A stretch of 64,000 bases of DNA from Tridacna crocea (lineage: Eukaryota > Mollusca > Bivalvia > Cardiida > Cardiidae). Position 1 is the stretch's first letter. Every line of letters starts with the position of its first letter. Under the pieces are notes generated by a model. It was not told the origin of the DNA. It did not search any database and was given only the letters and a program-made list of their open reading frames with translations. Both the position numbers and the translations under genes were made by a program. The stretch covers positions 11,001,501 through 11,065,500 of the forward strand of contig OX031072.1 of NCBI GenBank assembly GCA_943736015.1, in the 5' to 3' direction. This document shows positions 11,641 through 23,232 of this stretch, piece after piece.

Positions 11641-12034
11641 CAACGACTTCTCTTGCAATACGAAAATGCATTAAACCCCTTTCCTTTAGGGTCGCCCATT
11701 TTATTTATTTTTTTATAAATTCAAGATAAAAGTACGGCTTTTCTCATTCTAATAGGTTTCAATATACTAAAAAATTGCTTCCCTTTAAAGCACGCCCTTA
11801 AAATATAAAAACAAATCGGTCTAGGTTTTAGTCCAGTGACTACAAAATTTATATGAGCTTTTCTAACGATAGAAACACCTTAAGATAATATTTTTCCAAG
11901 TGTATTAGAGAGAAAGTATCAGCGTGATAAATAGTTTAGTGTTAAAATCGAAGATCATCGACACATTCTTGGCATTTAATAGTGATATTTGGTGTCAATT
12001 AAATCATTAAAATTTAGCCTAAAAACAAACCAAA

Positions 12035-12119
12035 GGATTCTCCTTTTTTGCCGACAATGTTTTCAAAAGTATCCGTCCTCAGGGTCGCTAAAAGTTGGGA
12101 CTGTATAGTAAAAGATTAA
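12035..12119 (-). mobile_element. Family A half copy
   Basis: Only the part from the second stem arm (TTCTCCTTTTTTGCCGACAA) to the degraded TTAA end remains. Confidence 0.55.
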
Positions 12120-12271
12120 ACATCAGTCCGTGTAGATAAATGAATCAGATTGAAATGTCTGTGAAGTTCAATTATGCTCTATGATGTCTTTAAAGATCAT
12201 CTCGTTTTCAGGCAGTTTCGGCTCTATGGCCCGAACTCTCGTATCAAAAGACAGAAACTTCCGAGATTGGC

Positions 12272-12477
12272 CGAGGACTGGTCCAAATTGAAAGCATTTG
12301 CAGACGACAAAATAAATGGGACTGTAGAATCGAAATTTGATTTTGGAAGAGTAGAAAACATTGTGAGAAAAGGAGAAAATGCTGGTTACCAGTATTTTCT
12401 CCTTTTCCCACAATGTTTTTTCTATATGCTTCTTTCTCAGGGTCGTCAAAAGTAGGGATTGTTTGGTAACTGATTAA
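12272..12477 (-). mobile_element. Family A MITE
   Basis: It contains GTCCAAATTGAAAGCATTTG and the hairpin GAGAAAATGCTGGTTACCAG with its partner, and ends TTTGGTAACTGATTAA. The other TTAA is lost. Confidence 0.8.
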
Positions 12478-12631
12478 CTCATTTCATCCACCTAAGCAAT
12501 CAATGTTGTCGTATCCAGGTTTCAATGAGAAAAAAATCTCATGTGTTTTTTTCTGTATCTTAAGCCGTAAATGCTCGTAACTTATCTATATTTTACAAAG
12601 CTGAATAATTCTACAAACTTTTAAGTCTTAA

Positions 12632-12870
12632 AAGAGTGGTGTCCGTGGTCGTGAGGTAGAGCGTCGGCCTCATAACCTATAGGTCTTGAATTCGATACCC
12701 GGGAGCGGGTGCCATATTTGGGATTTTTCATTGGCCCGCACATTCGGCGCCAGTACAGGTGTAGTTCCCAAAAAACAGAATCGAGAGGGATTAGTATAGT
12801 ATATAAGTCTTAAGAACTTGTTTCTCAATCGATGTACACGTATCTGTAAGCAAAAAAAAAAGAACCTTAA
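12632..12870 (+). mobile_element. tRNA-derived SINE
   Basis: The head has GTGGTCGTGAGGTAGAGCG and GAATTCGATACCCGGG (B box). An AT-rich body ends near an A-rich run at 12849. A relative lies inverted at 735. Confidence 0.65.
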
Positions 12871-13105
12871 ATTTGCCTTTTGGCATCCGTTAGGGGAAAT
12901 CCCTCCTGTTGTATTCACTGATTAATTAGATTTTTCTTTTTATTAGCATATGGCATCAAACGTCATTAATCACGTGTTATCTTGTCTATCTAGCGATGTT
13001 GTGACCGTTGTTTCATCAATATATAACACTGTCCGTCACCCATAAACCACATACAGGGCTGCAACCTAATCATTTATTGGTAACACAGAAAGACCAGATT
13101 CCGAA

Positions 13106-13316
13106 TTAACCCCTACACTGCTAAGCGCAAGTCACTGACCTTTTGCGGTCAGTATAGATCAAGATCAGACTGCACAAAACGTGCAGTCAGATCTTGGATC
13201 TACACTGTCCGATTAGGAGATACTATTCCCCGAAACATAACTTTTAAATAACAATATTTGGGTTTTACCATCGAATTGAAAATTTTAGTTTTGTTGTTTA
13301 GCAGGATAAGGGTTAA
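13106..13316 (-). mobile_element. Family B MITE, full length
   Basis: TTAA lies at both ends. The palindrome is built on GATCAAGATCAGACTGCACA. CTGCTAAGCGCAAGTCACTG lies near one end and GTTTAGCAGGATAAGGG at the other. This is a good reference copy. Confidence 0.85.
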
Positions 13317-13357
13317 ACTACTGGAAATCCAAGTAAGCTTTCTCGATGTACGCACAG

Positions 13358-13500
13358 AATTAACCCCAAGGCTGCTTAGCGCTATCCCAGAACGTGCGGT
13401 CTGATCTTAGATATACACTGCGCCGAAACTTTTCGTTTATGGTCAATTTCTGTATGTTCAAGGACGAGTTTACCTTATGGTGAAGTCGATTGTTTAAAAA
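13358..13500 (-). mobile_element. Family B MITE, damaged
   Basis: The left end TTAACCCCAAGGCTGCTTAG is followed by a partial palindrome (GAACGTGCGGTCTGATCTTA). The right part is decayed. Confidence 0.6.
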
Positions 13501-14080
13501 AAATGGCTCTCATGTAGCCATAGTTTTGTGATTACTTGCTTGGTACCATGGACACTCACTAACTCCTCTTTTAGCTAGAGTATTGCTTATTTGCAAATAC
13601 GATATGACATCCCTAACTGAGTATTCAACCTGCCGTTAACAGCGAACCTTAAAAGACCAACGGGCCACTTTTGAAAGCAATTTGGCAAAACAGAGAAAAT
13701 GCAAGTAAATAGTATTAAATCTCGCTTTCATGTTAATTGTCCGTATTTTACAACGATGGTTTTGCGGCAAATGAACTTAAGAAAGTAATGAGCAAACCAT
13801 CATTCAATTAGTCACGTGATTAAGAAAAAGTACCGTAGAGATACTGTTTACTTTTTCCAAATTTACTCCGGGCTATCTTTCTTTTATATAATTATCTACT
13901 GCTGTTCTCCGTAAACTAGTTTAAATGAAGCAATTATTCACTTAGCAAATGTTACCATTCGTTCTATCTTCTGCAAACACGATTAAATCAGGACAATTAA
14001 CTATTTTCGGAGGTTTTGTCCTCAAAATTTAAATTGCAGGAGAAGCTTTACGGTGCCACTGTTACTATAACAACCGAATA
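13501..14080. other. No feature seen
   Basis: AT-rich sequence with no exon, repeat family or RNA gene that I can support. Confidence 0.5.
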
Positions 14081-14083
14081 CTA

Positions 14084-14136
14084 TGGCATTAATATTGTTA
14101 GAAAAACTATGGCATTAATATTGTTAGAAAACTTAG
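14084..14136. repeat. 26-bp perfect tandem duplication
   Basis: Two adjacent copies of ACTATGGCATTAATATTG plus TTAGAAAA. Confidence 0.9.
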
Positions 14137-14261
14137 TGTTAAATTAATTGAGATGAACTTTTGAGTCCGTCAAAAAAAGACCACATATTTTTAATAACAG
14201 TTTCTAAGAATCTTGAAATTCTGCATTCTTTCATAAATGGAAAAAAATGAACGGTTTAGAT

Positions 14262-14448
14262 TTAACCCTCGGGCTACTAAACACGACTAATTGATCTCTT
14301 GCAGACAGTGTAGATCAAGATCAGATTGCACGGAATGTCCAGTCTGATCTTGATGTTTTCACCCAAAAATTACCGTTGAAAAAGCAAACTTTTGACTTTT
14401 ACTATCAATTCAAAAGTTTCCTTTCATTTATTTAGTAGGGTAAAGGTA
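14262..14448 (-). mobile_element. Family B MITE
   Basis: TTAACCCTCGGGCTACTAA opens it. The hairpin GATCAAGATCAGATTGCACG pairs with its partner. TTTAGTAGGGTAAAGG closes it. Confidence 0.75.
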
Positions 14449-14729
14449 AAAGTCAGACTACGTTCTCTGCCTATAACTGTCCTGTCGAACACAAGTACAG
14501 ACTCGGTATTACTCTCCACTTAGATAGTGGCTAATTCTATGTGGCTGTATAGAGTAGAAGGTTCAATACGAACCTTTGCCCAAGCAATACAGTTTGGCTG
14601 CTATGTGTATGTAAATTACATATTTTCAGAAAAGCATTTCCCTGATTAAAATTGAAAACATTCTGTTCAGTCTAATCTTGGCCAACACTGTCAAAATACG
14701 TAGATTAGACAACTATTACCATGTTCAGA

Positions 14730-14945
14730 GTTATTAACAGTTTTTCTGCTAAATAAGTGAAACTAAACGATCAAGTCGATGTTAAAAACCAATTTTTGAC
14801 TACTTCAAAGGTCATTTTTGGGGAAAGATATCTCCCCATCGGGCAGTGTAGATCCAAGATCAGACTGCACGTTCTGTGCAGTCTGATCTTGATCTACGCT
14901 GTCCGCAAATAGGTCCTTCAGTCGCGTTTGGCAAGCCTAAGGGTA
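14730..14945 (+). mobile_element. Family B MITE
   Basis: It carries CTGCTAAATAAGTGAAAC, GGGCAGTGTAGATCCAAGAT with its complement, then CAGTCGCGTTTGG and CTAAGGGTAAA. Confidence 0.8.
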
Positions 14946-15431
14946 AATAGATTTCCTGCTGGGCATCGTGAAAATTGAGTTGTCATGTTTCCCAAATCAA
15001 ATGAAAATTTATGCGAACGACAGTTGAATTAAATGACTCAAGAGAGGGCAATTACGATACTAGTAAAGTGGTGTTTACTGTAGAATTTCATGGTATTTTA
15101 TGACGGCCTACTTCAAATTTGTCAAACTTGTCCCAAGAATTTTTCGTCGTTGTATTTTTTGAGAAATTAACTTCTGCAGGGAACTCCCATCAAACCCCCC
15201 CCCCCACACACACACACACTTATCATATCCCCCATGTTTTAAATCTACCTAACAACTTCGGAAAAATATTGTAATATTAGGGGAAAATTCCTCGTTTAAA
15301 GCAAAATCGTTTGTTCATAAAGGGTGTTTAGATATTTTCATAATAGTAAATCTGTGAGAATTCCATTTTGAATGTCCGTATTTCACTAGAAAAGTGTTTT
15401 AAATCGTTTGGCCTTCTTTCGTGGTGCCACC

Positions 15432-15755
15432 GGGCCCCGATAGCTCAGTCGGCAGCCTTCAAGACCAGAGAACAAGGGGTCACTACCTCGATTCCTGGCT
15501 CGACCAATATCTCTCATAGGATCAATAGTAGTCATTGTGACAGGACTAGTTTTTCTCTCACCGTTGACCATTCTTTTTTTCGACGAAGGTACAGTTATGT
15601 GTGAAACAGCTGCTGGCTTGGAAAGAATATTGTACGGAGTACCGGTAAAAGGAACTCCAGAAAGCCATAGATAGCTCCAAGGCCGCCGCGATATAGCCAA
15701 AATTGTGTTGAAAACGGCATTGCACAACCAATCAATCAACTTTAGTGGTTTGGGG
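15432..15755 (+). mobile_element. tRNA-derived SINE
   Basis: The A box is TAGCTCAGTCGGCAGCC and a diverged B box is TCGATTCCTGGC. The body has GGCTTGGAAAGAA and AGTACCGG, like 7461 and 24468. The tail is CCAATCAATCAA. The 124-codon minus-strand frame is chance. Confidence 0.75.
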
Positions 15756-16002
15756 TTCAATGAGGGGACGAGAAAATATAAAGAGTACGATCTTTACAGT
15801 GTGTCGCCGAATGGGACAGATAATTCCTAACTATGTAATGGAATAAGTAAAGGCTTCGATTACTAAGAGGATCGATTCTTTATGAAAAGAAAAAAAATGT
15901 CATTATATGAACCACTGCATGTAGTATCATTTAATAGGCATTGATGGCTAGGACAGTTTCCTGTTACCCCCTACCTCGCCGAAACGCATGATACCAGTCA
16001 TG

Positions 16003-16247
16003 CTCTCAGTGAAAAGGGGATTTAATGCATTTACAAAAAGTATCGACGCAGTCAGCGCAGGCTGACCTGGACAGAAACGTTTTGCTATCGGTAAATTTTC
16101 TGTATTTCTGAGGACAAGTGTTCTTCGTGGTTAAGTAGGTTCTTTCACAAAACGGACAGCAATATTTGGGGTTTTACTATCGAAATTGAGCATTTTACCA
16201 TCGAATTGAACATTTTACTTTAGTAGTTTCGAGGGATAAGGGTAAAG
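16003..16247. mobile_element. Family D fragment joined to a family B right half
   Basis: GTGAAAAGGGGATTTAATGC and AAAAAGTATCGACGCAGTC (D) give way at about 16140 to B-type TATTTGGGGTTTTACTATCG and GATAAGGGTAAAG. The fusion ends just before the GPCR exon's splice donor. Confidence 0.55.
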
Positions 16248-16253
16248 ACTTAC

Positions 16254-17018
16254 TGTGTACGGGAGATGATTCAGTAAGAAGGCAAGCACAACGAAGGCCA
16301 ACACAAAGCGGCTGAGATCCCAAGCAAAGTTCAGGCGGTGGTACCTCTCTGTGACGTAACTGGTCACCTGACCTGGTATATCCGCTCGACTATCCGGAAT
16401 GTGAAAGCGACTTGTGTTGTATTTAGTCTTTGCTATCCTTTTCATATGTTTGATTAGGAATGTGGCATCCGTGGCACAGATTATCGAGACAAGCATGGAG
16501 GCGATATTGGCAATGATGAAAAACAATCCAAATCCTGTCCCTAAATTGAAAGACAGAAACTTGCATGTTTGGTCCTGGTTGTACGATCTGTCCGCGACGC
16601 CAAGTAGAGGCAGACATCCAAATAAAACAGAGGATACCCAAACAAACACTATGGATATTTTAAGTAACTTCGTTGAAAAATATCCTTTTCTTTCGGCTGA
16701 CATTTTGAGTAGAGTCGACCAATGAATTGTTAGGATGGCTAAGCTTAGCATCTGTGACAATCTGAACGTCAAAAATCCCCAAACATATCCTGTACACAGA
16801 CCGGAAGTCCATTCTTTTCCGAGTACTTCGATAAAAGCAGGAATTGGCAAGACAATGATAGCATTTCCGGCCATCGCAAACATTAATGACATAAGAGTGA
16901 CGTCAGTGCCGTGAAAGAAGGGGAAGTAATGGGCAATCACAACAATAGCAAGGATATCCGTACACAAGGCAAATACAGATAATACTATAAGAGATATTGC
17001 TACACCATAGTCGATCAT
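16254..17018 (-). CDS. Rhodopsin-like GPCR, exon with TM1-TM6
   Basis: The open frame starts at ATG 17018-17016, with an in-frame TAA five codons upstream. It runs 255 codons to HLPYT, where gtaagt at 16253-16248 is a strong phase-0 donor. Six hydrophobic segments are visible: about residues 5-28, 38-60, 77-100, 116-138, 158-185 and 228-250. A Cys in GLCTGY before TM3 and a Cys in DQTCKF in extracellular loop 2 could form the usual class A disulfide. The extracellular N-terminus is only a few residues. The DRY motif expected after TM3 is replaced by HWS, and the second intracellular loop is short. The TM3-TM5 pattern faintly recalls prostanoid receptors, but I do not assign a ligand. TM7 and the C-terminal tail must be in another exon, which I did not find. 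A non-functional copy or a dead exon remains possible, although the frame is fully open. Confidence 0.75.
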
Positions 17019-17264
17019 TTTGCTGACCTTTTAACCTTAATTGTCATGTTTGTTTTATTATTGCCCTCAAAAGTCTGAGTATATCTCAGTGGATGGCAAA
17101 AAGTAGCCTTCAAGATGCACTATAAACTAATGTCGTCGTTGACAAAATAGACTTTTTCGAACTTAAAGCCAAAATTTTGACTGAAAATATGTTTCCATTC
17201 GGAAACCAGGGCAACCAAATTACTCAATTTTGATGTCGTTCTTCACTCGACTCTCGTTAATTAA

Positions 17265-17475
17265 TCCAAAATGCAGTTTGAAATATCCTTCCACATCCGA
17301 AAGTTGCACGTCGAACTCCATTGAATCTGTAACCACTGTTGATCATGGTTTTTGACAAGTGTTGTTTCAGAAATATAGTTTTAAATATCCTTCTGCGCAA
17401 AAAAGTAGCCCGTCAAACTCCATTGCATCTGTTTCCAGTGTTGTTCATGATTTTAAGCGAATATAGTTTAGGTAA
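17265..17475. repeat. Diverged tandem duplication, about 105 bp x2
   Basis: GAAATATCCTTCCACATCC ... TCGAACTCCATTGAATCTG recurs as TTAAATATCCTTCTGCG ... TCAAACTCCATTGCATCTG. It lies a few hundred bases 5' of the GPCR exon. Confidence 0.65.
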
Positions 17476-17844
17476 CCATTGATCTAGATAAAATATGATT
17501 AAACACTTAAGTTTATCACTTTAACTGCCACTGAAAAAGCTTTCAGTATCGAACTAACGTGCTCCGTACAGTAAATCCGCCATCTTTGCCTCTAATATTT
17601 CACAAGCGTGACGCTCCTTGATTATCACTACTCACGAATCGATCTGAATCCCATCCTTCAGGATAGACTGTAATAATATTATATAAAACCTTCCAACTGC
17701 CTTGATAAATGTAACAATTCAACATTCACCCTCCTGGCCTTTAAGAAATCAGGCCTCTTTAATCATTTTCTGTTCCGGTACTGACAATGTCGCCATGGTG
17801 ATTTGTCTGGGTAATCTGAAGAAAAGAATGTAAATAACATTTAA

Positions 17845-18050
17845 TTTAACCCTTTTCCAAACAATTCTCAGTTTACACGACTCTGATAAAGAAGCCTTTT
17901 TTAAAATATTGTGGGAAAAAGAGAAAATGCTGGTAACCAGCATTTTCTCCTTTTCGCACAATTTTTTCAAAACTTCTCTAAACAAGTTACATTTTTTTTT
18001 TCAGTCTTTTTTTTTTTCTGTCTGCAAATGCTTTCAACTTGGACTGACTT
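17845..18050 (+). mobile_element. Family A MITE, right end lost
   Basis: TTAACCCTTTTCCAAACAAT opens it. The hairpin GAGAAAATGCTGGTAACCAG is intact. T-runs disrupt the right arm. Confidence 0.75.
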
Positions 18051-18344
18051 TTACTTTTTTTAAAATTTCATAAAGAGTGTTCAAAGTCCGTCAAATAGAT
18101 GGCGCTTTGGCTCTTTACTACAGTACAAATTTTAGACTTTTAGCCAAACAGGAAGTATTTGTAGAGGAATGGTATAATGTAGCTTAAATGGGCAAAGTTC
18201 TTTCTCCACAATGTTTTCAAAAGCAGTCTACATCAGTGTCCTTTAAACTCGAGAATTGTCTTGCAAAAGCTTAACTCTTTATCATCTGTAGAAGCCCTAT
18301 GAAATGTAGTTCAAATGTAGTTCAAATGTAGTTCACATGGGCAA

Positions 18345-18422
18345 AGTTGTCATAGGTTAAAAAAGGTTGTGGGAAATGGAAAAGATGGTGGTCACCACCA
18401 TTTTATCTTTTGCCATAATATT
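18345..18422. mobile_element. Family A hairpin remnant
   Basis: GGGAAATGGAAAAGATGGTG pairs with CACCATTTTATCTTTTGCC. The flanks are not recognisable. Confidence 0.5.
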
Positions 18423-18651
18423 TTAACCCTTTACTCCATAGATACTCATTTCTACGCATTGCTTGTAGGAGCCTTTGGAAAACATTGTGGCAAAAGGTGA
18501 AATTGCTCGTGACGAGCAATTTCACCTTTTGCCACAATGTTTTCTATTCTATCAAAAGGTGTCATATACACATAAGAAACAGCTTCATCCTTGCTGTTAT
18601 TTAGGGTCAATTAGAGATACCATAGAAATGCCTTATGGGGTAAATGGTTAA
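18423..18651 (+). mobile_element. Family A variant A3, full length
   Basis: TTAA is on both sides, with CTCCATAGATACTCATTTC, the GACGAGC-type hairpin and CTTATGGGGTAAATGGTTAA. It is nearly the same as 2286-2519. Confidence 0.88.
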
Positions 18652-19164
18652 GAAACCTTCTACCTTAGTCGTCAAAACTCGGGATTGAGTTGTAAAGGGT
18701 TAACTCTTTACCGGACGACAAAATTCTAAAAATGTCCTAACTTGGTTCTAACGAGTACCAACAACAAAGGTTTCCAAGAAGAGAAGATATTTTCAGAAAT
18801 TTAGAACATGACAAATCTACTGGGTACCTACGCCATAGGCTTCTGTAAAGAATAAACGCTTTACCAGCTTATTTGGGTGTCTAAAAGTCTACATAATTTC
18901 AGTATCTAGTTGACGTATAAGGTAGATTCAGCCGGACTATAAATAATAAAGTAACGTTTGCTAGAAACTGGCTAGAGGTGTAAAATTGATACAAGACATT
19001 AAATATACATAGCCTGGCTAGAAAACAGAACTGATATGATTGAATTACGCTCTTTGAAAAGGATGTTTAATGCTTCAGCAGAAGGTATCAGTACATTTAC
19101 ATGTACAAAGCTCGTTGTTTTGTTTCACACATCTTTAAAAAGTGTTGGTACATTTACATGTAGG

Positions 19165-19400
19165 GGGATCCCATGTGGGTCAGTGGTTGGGTGTAGGACT
19201 CCTGGCCTGGAGGCCCAGGTTCGAGCAGCCTTATTGGCTCCACTGGGGTTTTTCACAGGAGCGTCCTTGGGCATGACACTTCAGAGCGCCAGCCTAGCAC
19301 TGGTTAAACCTAGGAAAACAGTAATATGGGAGCTATCGCCGTGAGAGAAATACTGTAATATTGAAAGCGGTGCAAAGCACCATTTAAACTAACAAATATT
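19165..19400 (+). mobile_element. tRNA-derived SINE-like element
   Basis: GTGGGTCAGTGGTTGGGTG resembles an A box and AGGTTCGAGC a B box. It is GC-richer than its surroundings. No copy of the body is seen elsewhere in the window. Confidence 0.5.
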
Positions 19401-19669
19401 TACTTGTAGTATATTGGTTCTGAGTTAGAATTTCAGCTTCGCAATGGCTCCCAACGTGCCCTGATTGAAAGCCATTGCAACAAAATTTAAATCGGCTGTT
19501 CTCTCGCCACCTTTCATCCCGTTCAAGTAGAAAAGTAGCAAGTGGCTTGTAAACCATATTATGTATTGCATATACTATTGCAAGCAGCAAACGGGATAGA
19601 CCGTTTAGTTGCGATGACAAAAACTACAATACGGTTAAAAATCACTTTGACTCGTTTCATTGAACCTAA

Positions 19670-19745
19670 TGAAGGAGACTTTGTTGTAAAAGGAGAAAAT
19701 GCTGGTACAAGCAACGTTGTTTTCAAAACTCTTTTAACTGTAAAT
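19670..19745. mobile_element. Family A remnant
   Basis: TAAAAGGAGAAAATGCTGGT and a short TTGTTTTCAAAACTC are left. Confidence 0.4.
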
Positions 19746-19844
19746 TTCTTATCGTTCTAATCAGATTAAATTTCTCGTTGGCCAAATCCAACAGTACGTT
19801 TAACTCTAGAATTTTGCCGTCTGTTTAGCACCAAAACAGACCAT

Positions 19845-20036
19845 CAAACTGACGAAACTTTCAAGCTGATAGTAAAAACCAGAAAAATTCCATTTCAGAT
19901 TTATTTTTTGGAGAAAAGCTATACACGTATCAATATCGGGCAGTGTAGATCCAAGATCAGACTGCACGATCTGTGCAGTCTGATCTTGATCTACACTGTC
20001 CGCAAAAGGTCAGCGAGTCGCGCTGGGCAGCCATGG
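19845..20036 (+). mobile_element. Family B MITE
   Basis: GAAACTTTCAAGCTGATAG leads to a long palindrome with the arm GGGCAGTGTAGATCCAAGAT, then GTCAGCGAGTCGCGCTGGGC. Confidence 0.8.
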
Positions 20037-21090
20037 TAACGAATGATCCTAAATTTTTGGCAACTTGTAAAGACTTAAACACCAAAACTAAGAAACAATC
20101 AAACAAAACAATCAAACAAAGACCTAGGTAGACATATTCAACATGTTACCTGTACACTTCCCAACACCTACATATACATCCAAGAATTGATTTTTCCATT
20201 CACTGTTGTTAATAAGCTATGAAAACCATTAATACTAAATACTCAAACCAGCAGCGAAGCCGCTTTTACACTCTATTTCTATATAATAACACACTCCAAA
20301 TCAACAAACAGTAACACATGAACACATCTGCCTTATTCAAAGTTTACAAATTGTATGATAATAATATTGCAGCAGAAAGACTAGAATGTAAAAATTTTCA
20401 ATATTTACGGAGCATCCCGACTGAGTGATCGATCACTCACTGTCTTTATGTCTATTTTCTTTTATAGCAACCATTGTAACCATGGTAATGCTATGCAGAT
20501 TTGCGGTAAAATGATTGGTTTTTGTGATAAACATGATATTTAACAAGATTTTTGAGTGGATCTGCATGTCTAACATTTTACTGTACGAATCGGTATTTTA
20601 CGATCACAGTGAAGATGTAATTTTGAAAACATTGTGCAATGCTAGTAGAGGGAGAGAGAGAGACAAGTACAGGGAGTAAGTAAGAGTGAGTGAGAAAGAA
20701 AGAGAGAGAGTCGGATGGAAAGACGAATGGACGGATAGGCAGACAGACAAACAGATAAACAGAGACTGACTCTATGAGATACTGTAACGTTCTTTTTTCT
20801 TCTCTTTAGTCATTTCCCCCTTTATTCTATGAAAAAACAAACGACTCAATTTTGGTACTTTTCTGAAGGGTTCTATCACTAAGTATTAGAAAATTCTATC
20901 TGCCAGTATAACAAAGTCTATACCAGGCTCTATTATGTGCAACTTAGCATATTTCAAATGGAACACATGACAGATAGTTTTTTCCCTTACAAAACTGACA
21001 CGTGACCATAAGCGGATTTTCGTCAGAAAAAAAGAGGCTTTAGTTTACTAATTATCTTTAAATTAGATGAATGTGAACTGTGTGAGACAT
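20037..21090. other. Unassigned; GA-rich microsatellite inside
   Basis: No exon is supported. At 20640-20765 there are imperfect GAGA, GTGA and ACAGAT runs. Confidence 0.5.
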
Positions 21091-21273
21091 CGTTGTAAAA
21101 TGGGGACGGCTAACATTAGTTATGGTTTAATCGTTGAAAACGGTCGAAAAACATTGTGACGAAACGAAAACATGTTCTCAACGAGGAATTTCTCCTTTCC
21201 TCACATCGTTTTTTAAATTAGTATGTTGTAAGACGGAAGTGTCGTTCTCGGGAAGTTCAGTGTATTTCAACTT

Positions 21274-21442
21274 TAAACCTTTACTACACTTCCCAAAGTT
21301 TAAACAGGCCTTTAGAAAGTATTGTGGGAAAAGAAGAAAATACTGGTAACCAGCATTTTCTTCTTTTCTCAGAATGTTTTCTACTCTGTCAAAGAGCTTC
21401 TACTGATTCGTACCACTTTCAGATTTGTCGTTTGCAGATAAT
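21274..21442 (+). mobile_element. Family A MITE, damaged
   Basis: The hairpin GGGAAAAGAAGAAAATACTG / CCAGCATTTTCTTCTTTTCTC is flanked by CTTTACTACAC and a shortened right arm. An older A2-like hairpin relic lies at 21135-21215. Confidence 0.65.
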
Positions 21443-21679
21443 ATCACCCGGTGAAAAATGAACTGAAAGGTCCTAAACAATTCTTAGACTGCAACTTGAA
21501 ACTTAAAAAAAAAACAATTATAGTAGGACACAATCATAGCCATTCTTCGGCGAAAATTAACATAATTTCAGTTGGAGCTATGTGCAAAAGAAATTGTCAT
21601 TCGAGAAACAACAAAAGAAAATGAAATATTAAAAATAGGTTCTAAATTACCAATTTGATATCAAAATCTGGATATGACA

Positions 21680-21812
21680 TGATTAAAGTGGGTACGAAAT
21701 GGTCGAAGTGAGTACGAAATGACCGAAATAAAAAATAATTGATGGATACTAAATGACCAAAATTGTACGACATGGCGTTGCTACGAAATTACCTAGTTAC
21801 GAAATGACTTGA
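21680..21812. repeat. Irregular TACGAAATGACC-type repeats
   Basis: TACGAAATG-like words recur at least five times in 130 bp with uneven spacing. Confidence 0.55.
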
Positions 21813-22002
21813 AGCCGAGTAAACAGTATGGCTGCCTCCTTATATACTTTTCAAAACCGAATAAAAATATAGTGCTGTCGCTTATGCGGTGCCACAATAA
21901 ATGTAACAATTTTTCTTAAAATAGAAATCGATCTAGTATCTGATTGGCTGATATGTTCTGTCTCCACCAACCAGGTGGTTCATTTCAGACAATCTTTAAC
22001 CC

Positions 22003-22154
22003 TTATCCCGCTTAATAAGTAAAATGCAACCTATAACCTGATAGTCCTCATCGGACAGTGTAGATCAACAATCATACTGCACATTTTATGCAGTCTGATC
22101 TTAAGGTCAGTGCCAAAGGTCAGTGGGCCCCGTTAAGCAGCCTGGGGGTTAAGA
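22003..22154 (+). mobile_element. Family B MITE, shortened
   Basis: The ends TTAACCCTTATCCCGCTTAA and GCAGCCTGGGGGTTAA are intact. The hairpin is decayed and the middle is about 50 bp shorter than in other copies. Confidence 0.75.
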
Positions 22155-22599
22155 ATGAGCAATGAAAACGGTCTCTGCTTAGTAAAAGACTACTCTTGAC
22201 CTTATTTACATCTCGGGCTTTGAAGCCTCATCATGAAAGTGAAATATAACCTAGAAGGTTGATGAATTTCACTGGAGCTGGTAACACCATGTTTTGATTG
22301 ATGGACAGCTTGCATGCCGGGTAAATGACCATCTAAATCCTGTCAATAACCTGTGCATATGTCAATTACATCAAGTTATCGAATTTATCGAAAGTAACAT
22401 ATCGTTTCATTTCCACAGCTATTCAATAATATTCACAAGAATACATTCGGGTTTTTTTTGCATGGAAGTTTAATCAAATTAGTTCTTTAATTATTTACAA
22501 AATGGAGAGCGGGATAGAGGCAGTATACTAACGTCAAGTCTCGCGAGAGTTCTTCACTGACACGAGGTTTGAAAAGTAATACCGAGAATTTGCCCGCAT

Positions 22600-22806
22600 A
22601 TGTTCTTTCAACGCAACTGGCGAAAATAGAGGCTGTTTCAGATAGCATATATCCAGGATCAGACTGCACAGAACGTGCAGCCTGATCTTTGATCTATGCC
22701 ATCTGCAAGTTTAGTTAACGCTGTCAGAGAAATCTTATTATTAGGTTCAGTAGACTGTATTTTAAGCTTTCAAAAGGGGTGCAGTTTATTTTTGGCACCG
22801 AAGGAG
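22600..22806 (-). mobile_element. Family B MITE, degenerate
   Basis: A palindrome around GACTGCACAGAACGTGCAG is recognisable. The end near 22807 abuts the next B copy. Confidence 0.55.
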
Positions 22807-23018
22807 TTAACTCTTATCCTCCTAAATAACTAAAATTATTTTTTTAATTTGATATCAATAAGCCAAATATTGCTGTTTCAAACTCATGGTTTGGGAACTA
22901 ATACCTCCTTATCGGACAGTGTAGATCAAAGATCAGACTGCACGTTTTGTGCAGTCTGATCTTGATCTACACTGTCCGCAGAAGGTCAGCGAGTCGCGCT
23001 TAACAGCCAAAGTGTTAA
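22807..23018 (+). mobile_element. Family B MITE, full length
   Basis: It has TTAACTCTTATCCTCCTAAA at the left and GTGTTAA at the right. The palindrome arm CGGACAGTGTAGATCAAAGA is paired. CAGCGAGTCGCGCTTAACAG follows. Confidence 0.88.
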
Positions 23019-23024
23019 CTAACT

Positions 23025-23232
23025 TACCCTTTACCCACTAAATGACTTGCATGAAACTTTTCAGCCAATTGTTAAAAAACCAATATTGATGCTTCACCTT
23101 TAAGTGAGAAATATATCTCTTTAACGGACAGTGTCGATCAAGATTAGACTGCACGTTCCATGCAGTCTAATCTTGATCGACATTAGCCGCAAAAGTACAT
23201 TAAGTCTAGTTTAGAAGCCTACGGGTTACGCA
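23025..23232 (+). mobile_element. Family B MITE
   Basis: It directly follows the previous copy. The palindrome GACAGTGTCGATCAAGATTA pairs with TAATCTTGATCGACATTAGC. The TTAA ends have mutated. Confidence 0.8.

Noticed and set aside
15386-15760. A 124-codon minus-strand frame
   Set aside because: It is antisense to a tRNA-derived SINE.
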